Assembly (NCBI GenBank): GCA_021811005.1
Contig: JAJZPY010000002.1
Coordinates: 1 to 32,937, forward strand
Reading direction: 5' to 3'
From: Pseudomonadota bacterium
GTDB lineage: Bacteria > Pseudomonadota > Gammaproteobacteria > Burkholderiales > Ferrovaceae
Length of the DNA: 32,937 nucleotides
Under the pieces are notes generated by a model. The model did no database searches. It saw only the letters and a list, made by a program, of their open reading frames with translations, and was not told the origin of the DNA. The translations under genes were made by a program, and so were the position numbers. Below, piece by piece: positions 1 to 10,769 of the stretch. Numbering within the stretch: the first letter of the stretch is position 1; every line of letters starts with the position of its first letter.

Positions 1-68
1 GGGGACAGCGTTCCGTCGAAATCGTAAACAATGGCGATGGTATTCTGGAAAAATGGGGCCTTGGCCAT
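1..68 (-). CDS. HAD-family hydrolase/phosphatase, N-terminal fragment (runs off left edge)
   Basis: Reverse strand from the ATG at 68 reads MAKAPFFQNTIAIVYDFDGTLSP, a typical HAD motif I (DFDGT). Confidence 0.75.
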   Translation of the reverse strand, partial: MAKAPFFQNTIAIVYDFDGTLS

Positions 69-106
69 GGCGCGGCTTCCGATGTGCTTTCCGGCATTTT
101 AACGGA

Positions 107-135
107 TTGGCGGCAACCCCTGCTTGCTGTAGAGT
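107..135 (+). promoter_or_regulatory. Candidate sigma70-type promoter for glnS (TTGGCG-17 bp-TAGAGT)
   Basis: Hexamer match with 17-bp spacing, 40 bp upstream of glnS. Motif inspection only. Confidence 0.3.
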
Positions 136-174
136 AACCGCTTGACCGATGCCCGTTCTTAAACTGCCCGTCTC

Positions 175-1854
175 ATGTCCAATCCTACGCCCGCGCCTGC
201 CACCAATTTCATCCGCAACATCGTTTCAGAGGACCTTGCCAGCGGAAAAACCGGTGGCCGGATTGCCACGCGCTTTCCGCCGGAACCCAACGGCTACCTG
301 CATATAGGCCACGCCAAGTCCATCTGCCTCAATTTCGGCATTGCCCGGGATTTTGGCGGCGTGTGTCACATGCGTTTCGATGACACGAATCCGGCCAAAG
401 AGGATACCGAATACGCCGACTCCATTCTGGACACCGTGCACTGGCTGGGTTTCGACTGGGGCTCCCACCTGTACTACGCGTCCGACTATTTCGAGCGCTG
501 CTACCAGTATGCCGAAGGCCTTATCAAGGCTGGAAAAGCTTATGTGGATGGCCTGAGCGCCGAGGAAATCAGGGCTTACCGCGGCAACCTCACCGAGGCC
601 GGAAAAAACAGCCCGTGGCGCGACCGGCCTGCGGAGGAAAGCCTGGACCTGTTCCGCCGCATGCGGGCCGGTGAGTTTGGGGATGGCACCTATGTGTTGC
701 GCCTGAAGATCGACATGGCCTCGCCCAATCTCAACTTGCGCGATCCCGCCATTTACCGGATTCGCCACGTGCCGCACTGGCGGACCGGGACGGCCTGGTG
801 CATCTACCCCATGTACGACTATGCGCATGCCATTTCCGATGCGGAAGAGCGCATCACGCATTCCATCTGCACCCTCGAGTTCGAAGATCACCGCCCCCTC
901 TACGACTGGGTGGTGGAAAACACTCCGGCCCCTGGGCAGCCACACCAGTACGAGTTTGCGCGCCTCAATCTCACGTACACCGTGATGAGCAAGCGCAAAT
1001 TGCTGGAACTGGTGGAGGAGCGTCATGTGAGCGGCTGGGACGACCCGCGCATGCCGACGCTGGTGGGCTTGCGCAGGCGGGGATACACCCCCGAATCGAT
1101 CCGTTTGTTTTGCGACCGCATCGGTGTGTCCAAGGCGGACAGCCTGATCGACGTGAGCGTGCTGGAAGACTGCCTGCGAACTGACCTTAATGAACGGGCG
1201 GTCCGGCGCATTGCCGTACTCGACCCGGTGCGCCTGGTGATCGAAAACTATCCGGAAGGCCAGGCGGAACAATGCGAAGTGCCCAACCATCCCCAGAAGC
1301 CGGAGTGGGGCAGTCGCGCAATCCCTTTTTCGCGCGAACTCGTCATCGAGCGCGAAGATTTCATGGCCGAACCCGTGAAAGGCTTTTTCCGCCTTTCGCC
1401 TGGCGCGGAAGTGCGGTTGCGCTATGCCTACGTGGTCAAATGCACCGGATTCACCACCGACCCGCACAGCGGGGCCGTGACGGAAGTGCGCTGCACTTAC
1501 CATCCGGACAGCCGCAGCGGAACGCCTGGCGCCGATTCATACAAAGTGAAGGGAAATATTCACTGGCTGTCGCTGGAACATTCCAGCAAGGCGGAAGTCC
1601 GTCTCTACGACCGCCTGTTCAGTGACCCTAATCCAGGCGGCGCGGAGGATTACCGGCCGTTGCTCAACCCCCATTCCGTACAGTTGCGTGCGGATTGCAG
1701 GATCGAGACCGCCCTGGCCCAGGCCCGGGACGGCGAGAAATTCCAGTTTGAGCGAAACGGTTATTTCTCGATGGATGGGGCCGCCTCGCAGGACGGTCGC
1801 CCGGTGTTCAACCGGGCCGTGACGCTGCGCGACTCCTGGGCCAAACCCCGCTGA
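175..1854 (+). CDS. glnS: Glutaminyl-tRNA synthetase
   Basis: 559 aa; RFPPEPNGYLHIGHAKSI (HIGH region), MSKRKL (KMSKS-like), overall GlnRS pattern. Confidence 0.97.
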   Translation: MSNPTPAPATNFIRNIVSEDLASGKTGGRIATRFPPEPNGYLHIGHAKSICLNFGIARDFGGVCHMRFDDTNPAKEDTEYADSILDTVHWLGFDWGSHLYYASDYFERCYQYAEGLIKAGKAYVDGLSAEEIRAYRGNLTEAGKNSPWRDRPAEESLDLFRRMRAGEFGDGTYVLRLKIDMASPNLNLRDPAIYRIRHVPHWRTGTAWCIYPMYDYAHAISDAEERITHSICTLEFEDHRPLYDWVVENTPAPGQPHQYEFARLNLTYTVMSKRKLLELVEERHVSGWDDPRMPTLVGLRRRGYTPESIRLFCDRIGVSKADSLIDVSVLEDCLRTDLNERAVRRIAVLDPVRLVIENYPEGQAEQCEVPNHPQKPEWGSRAIPFSRELVIEREDFMAEPVKGFFRLSPGAEVRLRYAYVVKCTGFTTDPHSGAVTEVRCTYHPDSRSGTPGADSYKVKGNIHWLSLEHSSKAEVRLYDRLFSDPNPGGAEDYRPLLNPHSVQLRADCRIETALAQARDGEKFQFERNGYFSMDGAASQDGRPVFNRAVTLRDSWAKPR

Positions 1855-2670
1855 TCAGCGGGCGGGAGAACGGCGCTTGTCCCTTTCGATCAGGGCATAC
1901 GCCGAGTGGTTGTGGATGGATTCGAAATTTTCCGATTCCACCACATAGGCGTCAATGCGCGTATCCTGGTCCAGCCGATGCGCCACGTCCCGCACGATGT
2001 CTTCCACGAACTTGGGATTGTCGTAAGCGCGTTCCGTCACCCACTTCTCATCCGGCCTCTTGAGCAGTCCGAACAGTTCGCAGGACGCTGATTCTTCCGC
2101 GATGCGGATCACTTCCTCCACCCAGACGAACGCATTGATGCGTGCCGTGATGGTGACGTGGGAGCGCTGGTTGTGCGCGCCATAATCCGAAATTTCCTTG
2201 GAGCAGGGACACAGGCTGGTGACGGGGATGACCACTTTCATGGTGAAGGACTGCTTGCCGCCGGAGATTTCCCCGATGAACGTGACGTCATAATCGATCA
2301 GCGATTTGACTCCGGACACCGGAGCCGCCTTGTTGATGAAATAGGGAAAGCTCATTTCGATGTGGCCGGCTGGAGCTTCCAGCCGTTCCACCATTTCACG
2401 CAGGATGGCGCCGAAGGACTTGACGGAGATTTCCCGTTCCTCGCGGTTGAGGATTTCCACGAAACGCGACATGTGCGTCCCCTTGAAATGCTGGGGCAGG
2501 TGAACGTACATGTTGAAGGTGGCGATGGTGCTTTGGGCTCCACCGAGTTCGCGGTCTGAGATGCGGACGGGGTGGCGGATGCCCTTGATCCCCACGCGAT
2601 CAATGGCAATCTGGCGGGTGTCCGGCGTGGACTGGATGTCCGGAATCGGGTTGGGGTCGCGGGCGTTCAT
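1855..2670 (-). CDS. folE2: GTP cyclohydrolase I type IB (FolE2)
   Basis: 271 aa; [46 protein letters not shown] is characteristic of FolE2. Confidence 0.95.
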   Translation of the reverse strand: MNARDPNPIPDIQSTPDTRQIAIDRVGIKGIRHPVRISDRELGGAQSTIATFNMYVHLPQHFKGTHMSRFVEILNREEREISVKSFGAILREMVERLEAPAGHIEMSFPYFINKAAPVSGVKSLIDYDVTFIGEISGGKQSFTMKVVIPVTSLCPCSKEISDYGAHNQRSHVTITARINAFVWVEEVIRIAEESASCELFGLLKRPDEKWVTERAYDNPKFVEDIVRDVAHRLDQDTRIDAYVVESENFESIHNHSAYALIERDKRRSPAR

Positions 2671-2715
2671 GAAAAAGCTCCTGAAATGAAATCGTATTCT
2701 GTGGTGATGCGGGAA

Positions 2716-4620
2716 TCAGCCATTCGCTGCGCCGGTGCGCAGGGAAGCCGCGCCCTGTCGGCGTGACTCCACGGCCGCTGCGATGCCGGCGGCATCGAGG
2801 CCGCAATCGGCCAGCAGCTGGGCGGGATCCCCCTGGTCTATGAAGCGGTCGGGCAGCCCCAGTTGCAGCAGGGGGGTTGCAATGTTTTCCCGGGACAGCA
2901 CCTCGCCGACAGCGGATCCGGCCCCTCCCAGGATGGTGTTTTCTTCCACCGAAACCACCAGGTCATGGGCCAGCGCCATCTTTATGACCAGCGCTTCGTC
3001 CAGTGGTTTCACAAAACGCATGTTGACCACGGTGGCGTTCAGGCGTTCTCCGGCCTCCAGGGCGGGCTGAAGCAGGGCACCAAAGGCCAGCACGACCACT
3101 GACCGGCCCTGGCGACGGATTTCGCCCCGGCCGATGGGCAGGGCGCTCATTTCCTTCTGGGTCAGTACCCCAGGCCCGCTGCCGCGCGGGTAGCGGACCG
3201 CCGTGGGGCCGTTGATCTGGAACGCGGTATAGAGCATTTGCCGACATTCGTTTTCGTCGGCTGGCGCCATGACCGTCATGTTGGGCAGGCAACGCAAGTA
3301 GCTCAGGTCAAAGCTGCCGGCATGGGTGGCGCCATCGGCCCCCACGAGCCCCGCGCGGTCGATGGCCAGCAGCACGGGCAGGTTCTGCAAGGCGATGTCA
3401 TGGATCAGCTGGTCATAGGCCCGTTGCAGGAAGGTGGAGTAAATGGCCACGACGGGCTTGAGGCCTTCGCAGGCCAGGCCTGCGGCAAACGTGAGGGCAT
3501 GCTGCTCGGCAATGCCCACGTCGAAATAGCGTTCGGGGAACGTTTTGGAAAAACGGACCAGGCCGGAGCCTTCGCACATGGCGGGGGTGATGCCGTACAA
3601 CCGTCCGTCCTGTTCCGCCATGTCGCACAGCCAATCGCCGAACACCTGGGTGTACGTGGGTTTTTGTGCCGCCTTGGGGCGGATGCCCACCTGGGGGTCG
3701 AAGGGCGTCACGCCGTGGTACAGGATGGGATCCGCTTCGGCGGGTTCGTAACCCTTTCCCTTGCGCGTCACCACATGCAGGAACTGCGGGCCATCGAGCT
3801 TGCGCACGTTGTTGAGCGTTGAAATGAGGGTGTCGAGATCATGGCCGTCGATGGGACCGATGTAGTTGAAACCGAATTCCTCGAACAAGGTGGCGGGAGG
3901 ATTCACCATGCCCTTGATGTGCTCTTCCCAGCGCTTGGCAAATTCCAGGATCGGCGGGGCCACCCCCAGCACTTTTTCCCCGCCGCGGCGCATGGTGTTG
4001 TAGAACCGGCCGGACATGATGCGGGCCAGATGATTGCTCAGGGCCCCCACGGGGTGGGAAATGGACATCTCGTTGTCGTTGAGGACGACGATCAGGTTGG
4101 CCCCCGTGTTGCGCGCATTGTTCATGGCTTCGAAGGCCATCCCGCCGGTGAGGGCGCCGTCGCCGATGACGGCAACGGCTCGCCGGGGGCTGTCCGAACG
4201 CTTGAAAGCGGTGGCCATGCCGAGCGCGGCGCTGATGGAGGTGCTGGAATGGGCGGTCCCGAATGTGTCGTATTCGCTTTCGGAACGCCGCGGAAATCCG
4301 GACAGCCCCCCCTTCATGCGCAAACGGCTCATGCCGGCACGCCGCCCCGTCAGTATCTTGTGGGCGTAGGTCTGGTGTCCCACGTCCCATACCAGGCGGT
4401 CATCGGGGGTGTCGAACACGTAATGAAGCGCAATGGCGAGTTCAACCGTTCCCAGGTTGCTGGAAAGATGGCCGCCCGTGCGCGCCACGGATTCCACGAT
4501 GAATTGCCGCAATTCCTTGGCCAGCGTGTCCAGCTCGCGCCGATCGAGCTGGCGCAACTGGTGCGGCCATTGAATCTGATCGAGCAGCGGTGTGGGTGAC
4601 ATGGAAATTTTGCCCTTCAA
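2716..4620 (-). CDS. dxs: 1-deoxy-D-xylulose-5-phosphate synthase
   Basis: 634 aa; [53 protein letters not shown]. Confidence 0.97.
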   Translation of the reverse strand: MKGKISMSPTPLLDQIQWPHQLRQLDRRELDTLAKELRQFIVESVARTGGHLSSNLGTVELAIALHYVFDTPDDRLVWDVGHQTYAHKILTGRRAGMSRLRMKGGLSGFPRRSESEYDTFGTAHSSTSISAALGMATAFKRSDSPRRAVAVIGDGALTGGMAFEAMNNARNTGANLIVVLNDNEMSISHPVGALSNHLARIMSGRFYNTMRRGGEKVLGVAPPILEFAKRWEEHIKGMVNPPATLFEEFGFNYIGPIDGHDLDTLISTLNNVRKLDGPQFLHVVTRKGKGYEPAEADPILYHGVTPFDPQVGIRPKAAQKPTYTQVFGDWLCDMAEQDGRLYGITPAMCEGSGLVRFSKTFPERYFDVGIAEQHALTFAAGLACEGLKPVVAIYSTFLQRAYDQLIHDIALQNLPVLLAIDRAGLVGADGATHAGSFDLSYLRCLPNMTVMAPADENECRQMLYTAFQINGPTAVRYPRGSGPGVLTQKEMSALPIGRGEIRRQGRSVVVLAFGALLQPALEAGERLNATVVNMRFVKPLDEALVIKMALAHDLVVSVEENTILGGAGSAVGEVLSRENIATPLLQLGLPDRFIDQGDPAQLLADCGLDAAGIAAAVESRRQGAASLRTGAANG

Positions 4621-5516
4621 CTGCGGCGGTTAACGATGAAATCAGCCAGTTCTTCCAGGCGTTGTCGGCGCGGACCGAACGTTTCCAGGGACTCTCGAGC
4701 CGTTCTGAGCAGTTCTCTTGAAAAATCTTTGGCTTGCTTTAACCCCATTATACCCGCATAGGTGGCTTTATTGGCTGCGGCATCCTTGCCGGCGGTTTTT
4801 CCCAGGGTGACCGTATCCGCTTCGGCATCCAGCACGTCGTCAACCACCTGGTAGGCAAGGCCCAGCGCATTGGCATATCCGGTCAGGTGCCGTTCTTCCT
4901 CGTTTGAAAGCGGCCGGCCGCAATGGGCCCCCATGAGAATGGCGGCACGGATCAACGCCCCTGTCTTTTTGAGGTGCATGGCTTCCAGCTCCGGCAGGGT
5001 CAGCGTGCTGCCGGTATTTTCCAGATCCATGGCCTGCCCTCCGCCCATGCCTCGCGAGCCGCTTGCCAGGGCAAGCTGCCGGATCAGGGACAACTGCCGG
5101 CGTGCATCGGGATGCAGCGGGAATTCGGACAACCATTGAAAGGCGAGGGACTGCAGGGTATCGCCGGCCAGAAGGGCATGGGCTTCCCCGAACTGCACGT
5201 GGCAGGTGGGTTTTCCCCGGCGCAGGACGTCATTGTCCATGGCGGGCAGATCATCATGAACCAGTGAATAGGCGTGAATGAGTTCCACGCTGGCGGCCAC
5301 CACCTGCAGTGCATCCTTCGGCGCCTCAGCCAGTTCCCCCGCCGCAAAAACGAGCAGGGGGCGCACGCGTTTCCCACCGTCCAGCACGGCATGGCGCATG
5401 GCTTCGTGCAGGCGCCGGGGAGCGATTTCAGGGGGGGGGAGGTGGCGTTGCAGGAAATCTTCGAGCGAGTGCGCTATTTCCTGAGACCAGCGCCTGAAAT
5501 CATCGGGCGGGTTCAT
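4617..5516 (-). CDS. ispA: Farnesyl diphosphate synthase / short-chain polyprenyl synthase
   Basis: [14 protein letters not shown] and [10 protein letters not shown] aspartate-rich motifs. ATG at 5516 ([10 protein letters not shown]) chosen over the longer ORF start. Confidence 0.95.
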   Translation of the reverse strand: MNPPDDFRRWSQEIAHSLEDFLQRHLPPPEIAPRRLHEAMRHAVLDGGKRVRPLLVFAAGELAEAPKDALQVVAASVELIHAYSLVHDDLPAMDNDVLRRGKPTCHVQFGEAHALLAGDTLQSLAFQWLSEFPLHPDARRQLSLIRQLALASGSRGMGGGQAMDLENTGSTLTLPELEAMHLKKTGALIRAAILMGAHCGRPLSNEEERHLTGYANALGLAYQVVDDVLDAEADTVTLGKTAGKDAAANKATYAGIMGLKQAKDFSRELLRTARESLETFGPRRQRLEELADFIVNRRS

Positions 5517-5739
5517 TGCCCTGAAACTCCTGCAGCGTCTCGCCTTCCAGCACCTTGATGCGCTGTTCGGCATCGGCAAGCTGCGATTGGCAGTAGCCCA
5601 GCAAAAAGGCGCCACGCCGGTAGGCTTCGATGGATTGCTCCAAAGGCAGCTGCCCGCCTTCCAGGCTGGCCAGCAGGCCTTCGAGTTCGCGCAATGCCGA
5701 CTCGTAGCTTTCAGGAGATTTTACGGAAGGTTTGGCCAT
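5500..5739 (-). CDS. xseB: Exodeoxyribonuclease VII small subunit
   Basis: 79 aa; SYESALRELEGLLASLEGGQLPLEQSIEAYRRGAFLLGYCQSQLADAEQRI. Confidence 0.93.
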   Translation of the reverse strand: MAKPSVKSPESYESALRELEGLLASLEGGQLPLEQSIEAYRRGAFLLGYCQSQLADAEQRIKVLEGETLQEFQGNEPAR

Positions 5740-5807
5740 GGCAAACCCACATTATCCCAGGGTTGGGCGGGCGGTCAAATCACGTCTGAAAAAGTCTTAT
5801 AAATCAC

Positions 5808-5836
5808 TTGTTTCCTGATGTTTCCCGGGTTAAAAT
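5808..5836 (+). promoter_or_regulatory. Candidate sigma70 promoter upstream of the Rieske oxygenase gene (TTGTTT-17 bp-TAAAAT)
   Basis: -35-like 5808-5813, -10-like 5831-5836, exact 17-bp spacing. Confidence 0.45.
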
Positions 5837-5911
5837 CCCCCTCTTGTCCAATGGGTTTGCAAGCGAACCCTGTCCTGATCAATCTCCTGCATTCTTTGCT
5901 CCCTGGAGGGT

Positions 5912-7030
5912 GTGGATATGTCAACAATGGGGTCGTTTGAGGCGCTGGCGGCAGTCACTTCCCAACTTCCAATCCGTTGGTATTTCGATCCGTCGATTGC
6001 TGCGCTCGAACAGCAAACCCTGTTTGCCCATGGCCCCCGTTATGTGGGCCATAAGCTCATGGTTCCCAATGCCGGTGATTATTTCACCCTTCCCTGGCGC
6101 GACCATGGCCAGGTGCTGGTCAACAACGGGCAAAGCATCGAATTGCTGTCGAACGTTTGCCGCCACCGCCAGGCCATCATGCTGGAAGGACGGGGCAATG
6201 CGCAGAATATCGTCTGTCCGCTGCATCGCTGGACCTACGACCTGAAAGGCGAGCTGGCCGGCGCCCCCCATTTCCCCGGAAAGCCCTGCCTCAACCTGGA
6301 CCGTGCTCCGCTGACGCGCTGGAACGGCTTGCTGTTCGAAGGTTCCTGGGACGTGACCGCCGAGCTGAACCGTTGCAGTGCCGCGCAAGACCTGGATTTC
6401 AGCGGCTACATGCTGGATACGGTGAAGACGGCGCACCATCATTTCAACTGGAAAACATTCATCGAGGTCTATCTCGAGGACTACCACGTGGTGCCGTTTC
6501 ACCCCGGGCTTTCGGGCTTTGTGGATTGCACCGACCTGCGCTGGGAATACGGGAAATGGCACAGCGTCCAGACCGTGGGGGTCAAGGATCATCTGCGGCG
6601 CGCCGGGTCGGCGGTCTACCGGCAGTGGCATGATGTGGTGCGGCGCTACAACCGCGACGTGGATCCTCCCTACGGCGCAATCTGGATGGTGCTCTATCCC
6701 AACATCATGGTGGAGTGGTATCCCCATGTGCTGGTGGTCAGCACGGTATGGCCGGACGGGCCTGAAGCCTGCACCAACGTCATCGAGTTTTATTACCCGG
6801 AAGAAATTGTCCTTTTCGAGCGCGAATACGTGGAAGCGCAGCAACAGGCTTATTTCGAAACAGCGGTGGAAGATGACGAAATCTGCGAGCGCATGGCGCG
6901 CGGACGGCGGGCGCTGATCGAACGGGGGCTTGAGGACGGCGGCCCCTACCAGTCCCCCATGGAAGACGGGATGCTGCATTTCCATGAATTCGTGCGGCGC
7001 CAGGTGTCTCCCCTGATTTCACGCGGGTGA
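5912..7030 (+). CDS. Rieske [2Fe-2S] ring-hydroxylating oxygenase, alpha-subunit type
   Basis: CRH-x(n)-CPLH Rieske ligands; LEDYHVVPFH (H-x4-H) mononuclear iron motif; downstream VEDDEICERM acidic ligand region. Start may be 5918. Confidence 0.9.
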   Translation: MDMSTMGSFEALAAVTSQLPIRWYFDPSIAALEQQTLFAHGPRYVGHKLMVPNAGDYFTLPWRDHGQVLVNNGQSIELLSNVCRHRQAIMLEGRGNAQNIVCPLHRWTYDLKGELAGAPHFPGKPCLNLDRAPLTRWNGLLFEGSWDVTAELNRCSAAQDLDFSGYMLDTVKTAHHHFNWKTFIEVYLEDYHVVPFHPGLSGFVDCTDLRWEYGKWHSVQTVGVKDHLRRAGSAVYRQWHDVVRRYNRDVDPPYGAIWMVLYPNIMVEWYPHVLVVSTVWPDGPEACTNVIEFYYPEEIVLFEREYVEAQQQAYFETAVEDDEICERMARGRRALIERGLEDGGPYQSPMEDGMLHFHEFVRRQVSPLISRG

Positions 7031-7034
7031 CCCG

Positions 7035-7925
7035 ATGCGCCGGCTTCCTGCGCTCAAATCGGGCTGGATGCTGGTGGCGGGCTTCAGTTTTGCCGTCATG
7101 GGGCTTTTCGTGAAGCTGGGTGCCCCCGATTTTTCTCCCGCCGAACTGGTGTTCTATCGCTCCTTTTTCGGGCTGATCCCGCTTGCCTTGTTTGCGTTCC
7201 GCCAGCGCCAGCCCGTCACCACGATTCACTGGCGATTGCACCTGGTTCGCAGCGTGTCGGGCCTGATTTCCCTCTGGCTGTATTTTTTTGCGCTGACCCA
7301 ATTGCCGCTGGCTACGGCCGTGACCCTCAACTACACCTCCCCGTTGTTTCTGGCGTTGCTCATGACGGTGCTGTCCCGCGAAAAGCTGCATCGGCCGCTG
7401 TTGCTGACGCTGGTTTTCGGTTTCATGGGCATCGTGCTGGTGTTGCGCCCTCATTTGGGGCCTGACCAATGGTTTGCCGGCCTTCTGGGGTTGTTGTCCG
7501 GTTTCGGGGCCGGGGTGGCTTATCTCAACGTGCGGGCCATGGGTGAGCTGGGCGAGCCCGAGTGGCGCATCGTGTTGTATTTCACGGCGCTGTCCACGAT
7601 CGTGCTGGGGGTTTACCTGCTTTTCGTGCCCCGCCATCCGCTGACCTGGGGGAACGTGTGGGTACTGCTGGCGTTGGGAGGGGCGGCGACCATAGGCCAG
7701 CTCACCATGACCCGCGCCTACCGCACCGGATCCACCTGGCTGGTGGCAAATTTTGCGTACAGCGCCATCGTGTTTTCCAGCTTCCTGGGCATCCTGTTTT
7801 TCCGGGAATGGCTTTCCTGGTCGGGCTGGCTTGGCGTGGTCATCGTCATCATGGCGGGCATTTCAGCCAGCCGACAGGTACGCCGGCGGCGGGTCCCGGT
7901 TCGTCCAACGGAGGTTTGTTCATGA
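7035..7925 (+). CDS. DMT superfamily (EamA) transporter
   Basis: 296 aa, about 10 hydrophobic segments, duplicated EamA-like halves (GFSFAVMGLFVKLG..., FREWLSWSGWLGVVIVIMAG). Confidence 0.88.
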   Translation: MRRLPALKSGWMLVAGFSFAVMGLFVKLGAPDFSPAELVFYRSFFGLIPLALFAFRQRQPVTTIHWRLHLVRSVSGLISLWLYFFALTQLPLATAVTLNYTSPLFLALLMTVLSREKLHRPLLLTLVFGFMGIVLVLRPHLGPDQWFAGLLGLLSGFGAGVAYLNVRAMGELGEPEWRIVLYFTALSTIVLGVYLLFVPRHPLTWGNVWVLLALGGAATIGQLTMTRAYRTGSTWLVANFAYSAIVFSSFLGILFFREWLSWSGWLGVVIVIMAGISASRQVRRRRVPVRPTEVCS

Positions 7926-8764
7926 GCAGTCCCATTGTTTCTGCAGAAGCATTGTCCCGGCATCTGGGCGAGTGGATTGTCATCGACTGCCGCCACAACC
8001 TGCAGGATGTTGAAGCGGGCCGGCGCGCCTACGGGGAGAGTCATATCCCCGGTGCCATTTTTTTCCATCTGGACCAGGATCTGTCAGGGCCGGCCGGCGG
8101 AGAGCAGGGCCGGCATCCGCTGCCGCCCATCGAACGCTGGGTGGAAACCCTGGAACGGGCCGGGGTGGGTTCGGGGCGGATGGTGGTGGCCTACGACGAC
8201 CGCGAGAGCCTATTTGCAGCCCGCCTGTGGTGGATGCTGCGCTGGGTGGGGCACGAACCGGCGGCGGTGCTGGATGGCGGCTGGGCGCGGTGGTGCGAGG
8301 AAAAACATCCTGTTTCTACTGAACGGCCCTCGCCCCGGCGAACGGTATTTCACCCCCATGAGCAGCGGGGGGCCTGGGTCGACACGGCGACGGTGCTGGA
8401 ACATTTGCATGATCCCGCCCTGCTGTTGGTGGATGCGCGCGCGGCAGACCGCTTCCGCGGCGAGAACGAAACGCTCGACCCGGTGGGGGGGCACATTCCC
8501 GGGGCCCGCAACCGGCCGTTTAGGGACAACCTCCAGGAGGACGGCCGGTTCAAGCCGGCAGAGCGCCTGAAAGCGGAATTCGAAGCGCTCCTTGCCGGCA
8601 TGGCGCCGGATCGGGTGGTCCACCAGTGCGGTTCCGGGGTGACGGCCTGCCATAACCTGTTGGCCATGGAATACGCGGGTTTGCGGGGCGGTCGGCTCTA
8701 TCCGGGGTCCTGGAGCGCCTGGTGCGCCAACCCCGCCCGCCCGGTTGCCGTGGGAAGTCCTTGA
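7922..8764 (+). CDS. sseA: Sulfurtransferase (3-mercaptopyruvate/thiosulfate type, two rhodanese domains)
   Basis: HIPGAIFFHLDQDLSGP; active-site loop HQCGSGVTACHNLLAMEYAGL; ATGA overlap with the preceding gene. Confidence 0.9.
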   Translation: MSSPIVSAEALSRHLGEWIVIDCRHNLQDVEAGRRAYGESHIPGAIFFHLDQDLSGPAGGEQGRHPLPPIERWVETLERAGVGSGRMVVAYDDRESLFAARLWWMLRWVGHEPAAVLDGGWARWCEEKHPVSTERPSPRRTVFHPHEQRGAWVDTATVLEHLHDPALLLVDARAADRFRGENETLDPVGGHIPGARNRPFRDNLQEDGRFKPAERLKAEFEALLAGMAPDRVVHQCGSGVTACHNLLAMEYAGLRGGRLYPGSWSAWCANPARPVAVGSP

Positions 8765-8789
8765 TTTCTTGATTCATATTTCATACAAT
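8761..8789 (+). promoter_or_regulatory. Candidate sigma70 promoter for rpsP-rimM-trmD-rplS (TTGATT-17 bp-TACAAT)
   Basis: -35-like 8761-8766 overlaps the sseA stop codon; -10-like 8784-8789; exact 17-bp spacing; rpsP starts at 8849. Confidence 0.6.
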
Positions 8790-8848
8790 ATTGGGCTTTT
8801 TCGGAATCGGGATTTCCCCGAGGTCCAAACGACAAAGGTTGAGTCATC

Positions 8849-9109
8849 ATGGTAGTGATCCGATTGTCTCGTGGCGGTGCCCGCAACCGTCCTTTCTACA
8901 ATGTGGTGGTTGCCGATTCCCGCAATCGCCGTGATGGCCGTTTCATCGAGCGCGTCGGTTTCTACAACCCGACCAATGCCGATGGTCCGGACGGCCTGCG
9001 CCTGGATCTGGCTCGCGTGGAGTTCTGGAAGAGTCGCGGCGCCCAGGCTTCCGACGCCGTGGAAAAGCTGATCAAGCGCGCGCCCAAGGCTGGAGCTGCC
9101 GCTGCCTAA
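8849..9109 (+). CDS. rpsP: 30S ribosomal protein S16
   Basis: [41 protein letters not shown]. Confidence 0.98.
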   Translation: MVVIRLSRGGARNRPFYNVVVADSRNRRDGRFIERVGFYNPTNADGPDGLRLDLARVEFWKSRGAQASDAVEKLIKRAPKAGAAAA

Positions 9110-9113
9110 GTGG

Positions 9114-9602
9114 GTGGTCATGGGGCGGGTGTCCGTCCCGTACGGGGTGCAGGGATGGTTTCGCATCCAGAGTTACAGCGGCTCCCTGGACGGCCTTGCA
9201 GCATATCCCACGTGGTGGCTGGGCAAGGACGAAACGTTTCGCGAATTTTCGCTGGCGGAATGGCGCATCCATGGTGGTGCGCTGGTCGCACGGCTGGAAG
9301 GCGTAACTGACCGGACCGCGGCAGAGTCCCTGAAAGGGCTTGAAATTGCCATACCCCGCGAGCAACTGCCCGCGGCGGGAGAAAACGAATATTACTGGAC
9401 CGATCTGATCGGTTTGCGCGTAACCAACCTTGCCGGCGAAGCGCTGGGCGAGGTGGTTGAAGTGCTGGGTACCGGGGCCAACGACGTGCTGGTGGTCCAG
9501 GATGCAGGGCGGCAGCGCCTGATCCCCTTTGTGGATTCCGTGGTACGGGATGTGCAGATTGCAGGGGGCACGATGCGGGTGGATTGGGGGGCGGATTACT
9601 GA
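9114..9602 (+). CDS. rimM: Ribosome maturation factor RimM
   Basis: [16 protein letters not shown]...[13 protein letters not shown]...GANDVLVV...LIPFVDSVV; position between rpsP and trmD. Confidence 0.95.
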   Translation: MVMGRVSVPYGVQGWFRIQSYSGSLDGLAAYPTWWLGKDETFREFSLAEWRIHGGALVARLEGVTDRTAAESLKGLEIAIPREQLPAAGENEYYWTDLIGLRVTNLAGEALGEVVEVLGTGANDVLVVQDAGRQRLIPFVDSVVRDVQIAGGTMRVDWGADY

Positions 9603-10366
9603 TGGCTTACGCCTTCGACGTGATTTCGCTTTTCCCGCCCATGTTCGACGCCCTTACAGCCCATGGCGTCACGCGGCGCGCGCTGGAACAAGGTCTGTGG
9701 AATTTCAGGGTGTGGAACCCGAGGGATTTCACTACCGACAATTACCGGACGATCGATGATCGTCCCTACGGCGGTGGACCGGGCATGGTGATGCTGGCCA
9801 AGCCCTTGGCGCAGGCCATCGGGGCGGCCCGGGAGCGGCAGCAGTCCCTGGGAATTGCCACCCCCAGGGTGGTGTACCTGAGTCCCCAGGGGCCGGTGCT
9901 GACGCATGAAAAGGTCATGCGCTACGCGACCCAACCCGGGCTGGTATTGCTGGCCGGCCGCTACGAAGGGGTTGATGAACGCCTGCTGATGCAGGCAGTG
10001 GATGAAGAGGTCTCCATCGGGGACTATGTGCTGTCCGGCGGGGAGTTGCCGGCCATGGTGCTGATGGATGCCATACTGAGGCAATTGCCCGGCGTATTGG
10101 GCGATGCGCAGTCCGTGCAACAGGAATCCTTCGTGCACGGGTTGCTGGACACGCCGCATTTTACGCGGCCGGAAGTTTATGAAGGAATGGCGGTACCGGC
10201 GGTGCTGATGTCCGGCAATCATGCGGATATCGAACGTTGGCGCCGCAAGCAGGCCATAGGCAGGACCTGGCAAAAACGTCCGGATATGTTGGTGCGCCAA
10301 CCGCTTTCCGGGGAAGATCTAAAACTGTTGGAAGAGTTCAAGGCCGAACTCGAAAAGAAGGAGTAG
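9602..10366 (+). CDS. trmD: tRNA (guanine-N1)-methyltransferase
   Basis: [60 protein letters not shown] at 9602 overlaps the rimM stop. Confidence 0.97.
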   Translation: MAYAFDVISLFPPMFDALTAHGVTRRALEQGLWNFRVWNPRDFTTDNYRTIDDRPYGGGPGMVMLAKPLAQAIGAARERQQSLGIATPRVVYLSPQGPVLTHEKVMRYATQPGLVLLAGRYEGVDERLLMQAVDEEVSIGDYVLSGGELPAMVLMDAILRQLPGVLGDAQSVQQESFVHGLLDTPHFTRPEVYEGMAVPAVLMSGNHADIERWRRKQAIGRTWQKRPDMLVRQPLSGEDLKLLEEFKAELEKKE

Positions 10367-10370
10367 TCCC

Positions 10371-10766
10371 ATGGATGTCATCAAGCAACTGGAACAGGAA
10401 GAAATGGCCCGTCTGGGCAAAGCCATCCCCGCGTTTGCACCGGGAGATACCGTGGTGGTCAACGTGAATGTGGTGGAAGGGGAGCGCAAGCGTGTCCAGG
10501 CCTTTGAAGGCGTGGTCATTGCCAAACGGAACCGGGGCCTCAACTCCTCGTTCATCGTGCGCAAGATTTCTTCAGGTGAAGGCGTCGAGCGGACTTTCCA
10601 GACCTGGTCCCCCCTGATTGCCAGCATTGAAGTCAAGCGTCGCGGTGACGTGCGGCGAGCCAAGCTGTACTACCTGCGCAGCCGTTCCGGCAAGTCGGCA
10701 CGTATCCGCGAAAAACTGGTAACGCGCAACGCGTCGCCTGCGAAAACGGAATCTTCGGCCGGTTAA
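10371..10766 (+). CDS. rplS: 50S ribosomal protein L19
   Basis: [56 protein letters not shown]. Confidence 0.97.
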   Translation: MDVIKQLEQEEMARLGKAIPAFAPGDTVVVNVNVVEGERKRVQAFEGVVIAKRNRGLNSSFIVRKISSGEGVERTFQTWSPLIASIEVKRRGDVRRAKLYYLRSRSGKSARIREKLVTRNASPAKTESSAG

Positions 10767-10769
10767 GCG

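Noticed and set aside
226-1503. 425-aa minus-strand ORF antisense to glnS
   Set aside because: It mirrors the glnS coding frame in GC-rich DNA, and the translation has no recognisable family motifs.
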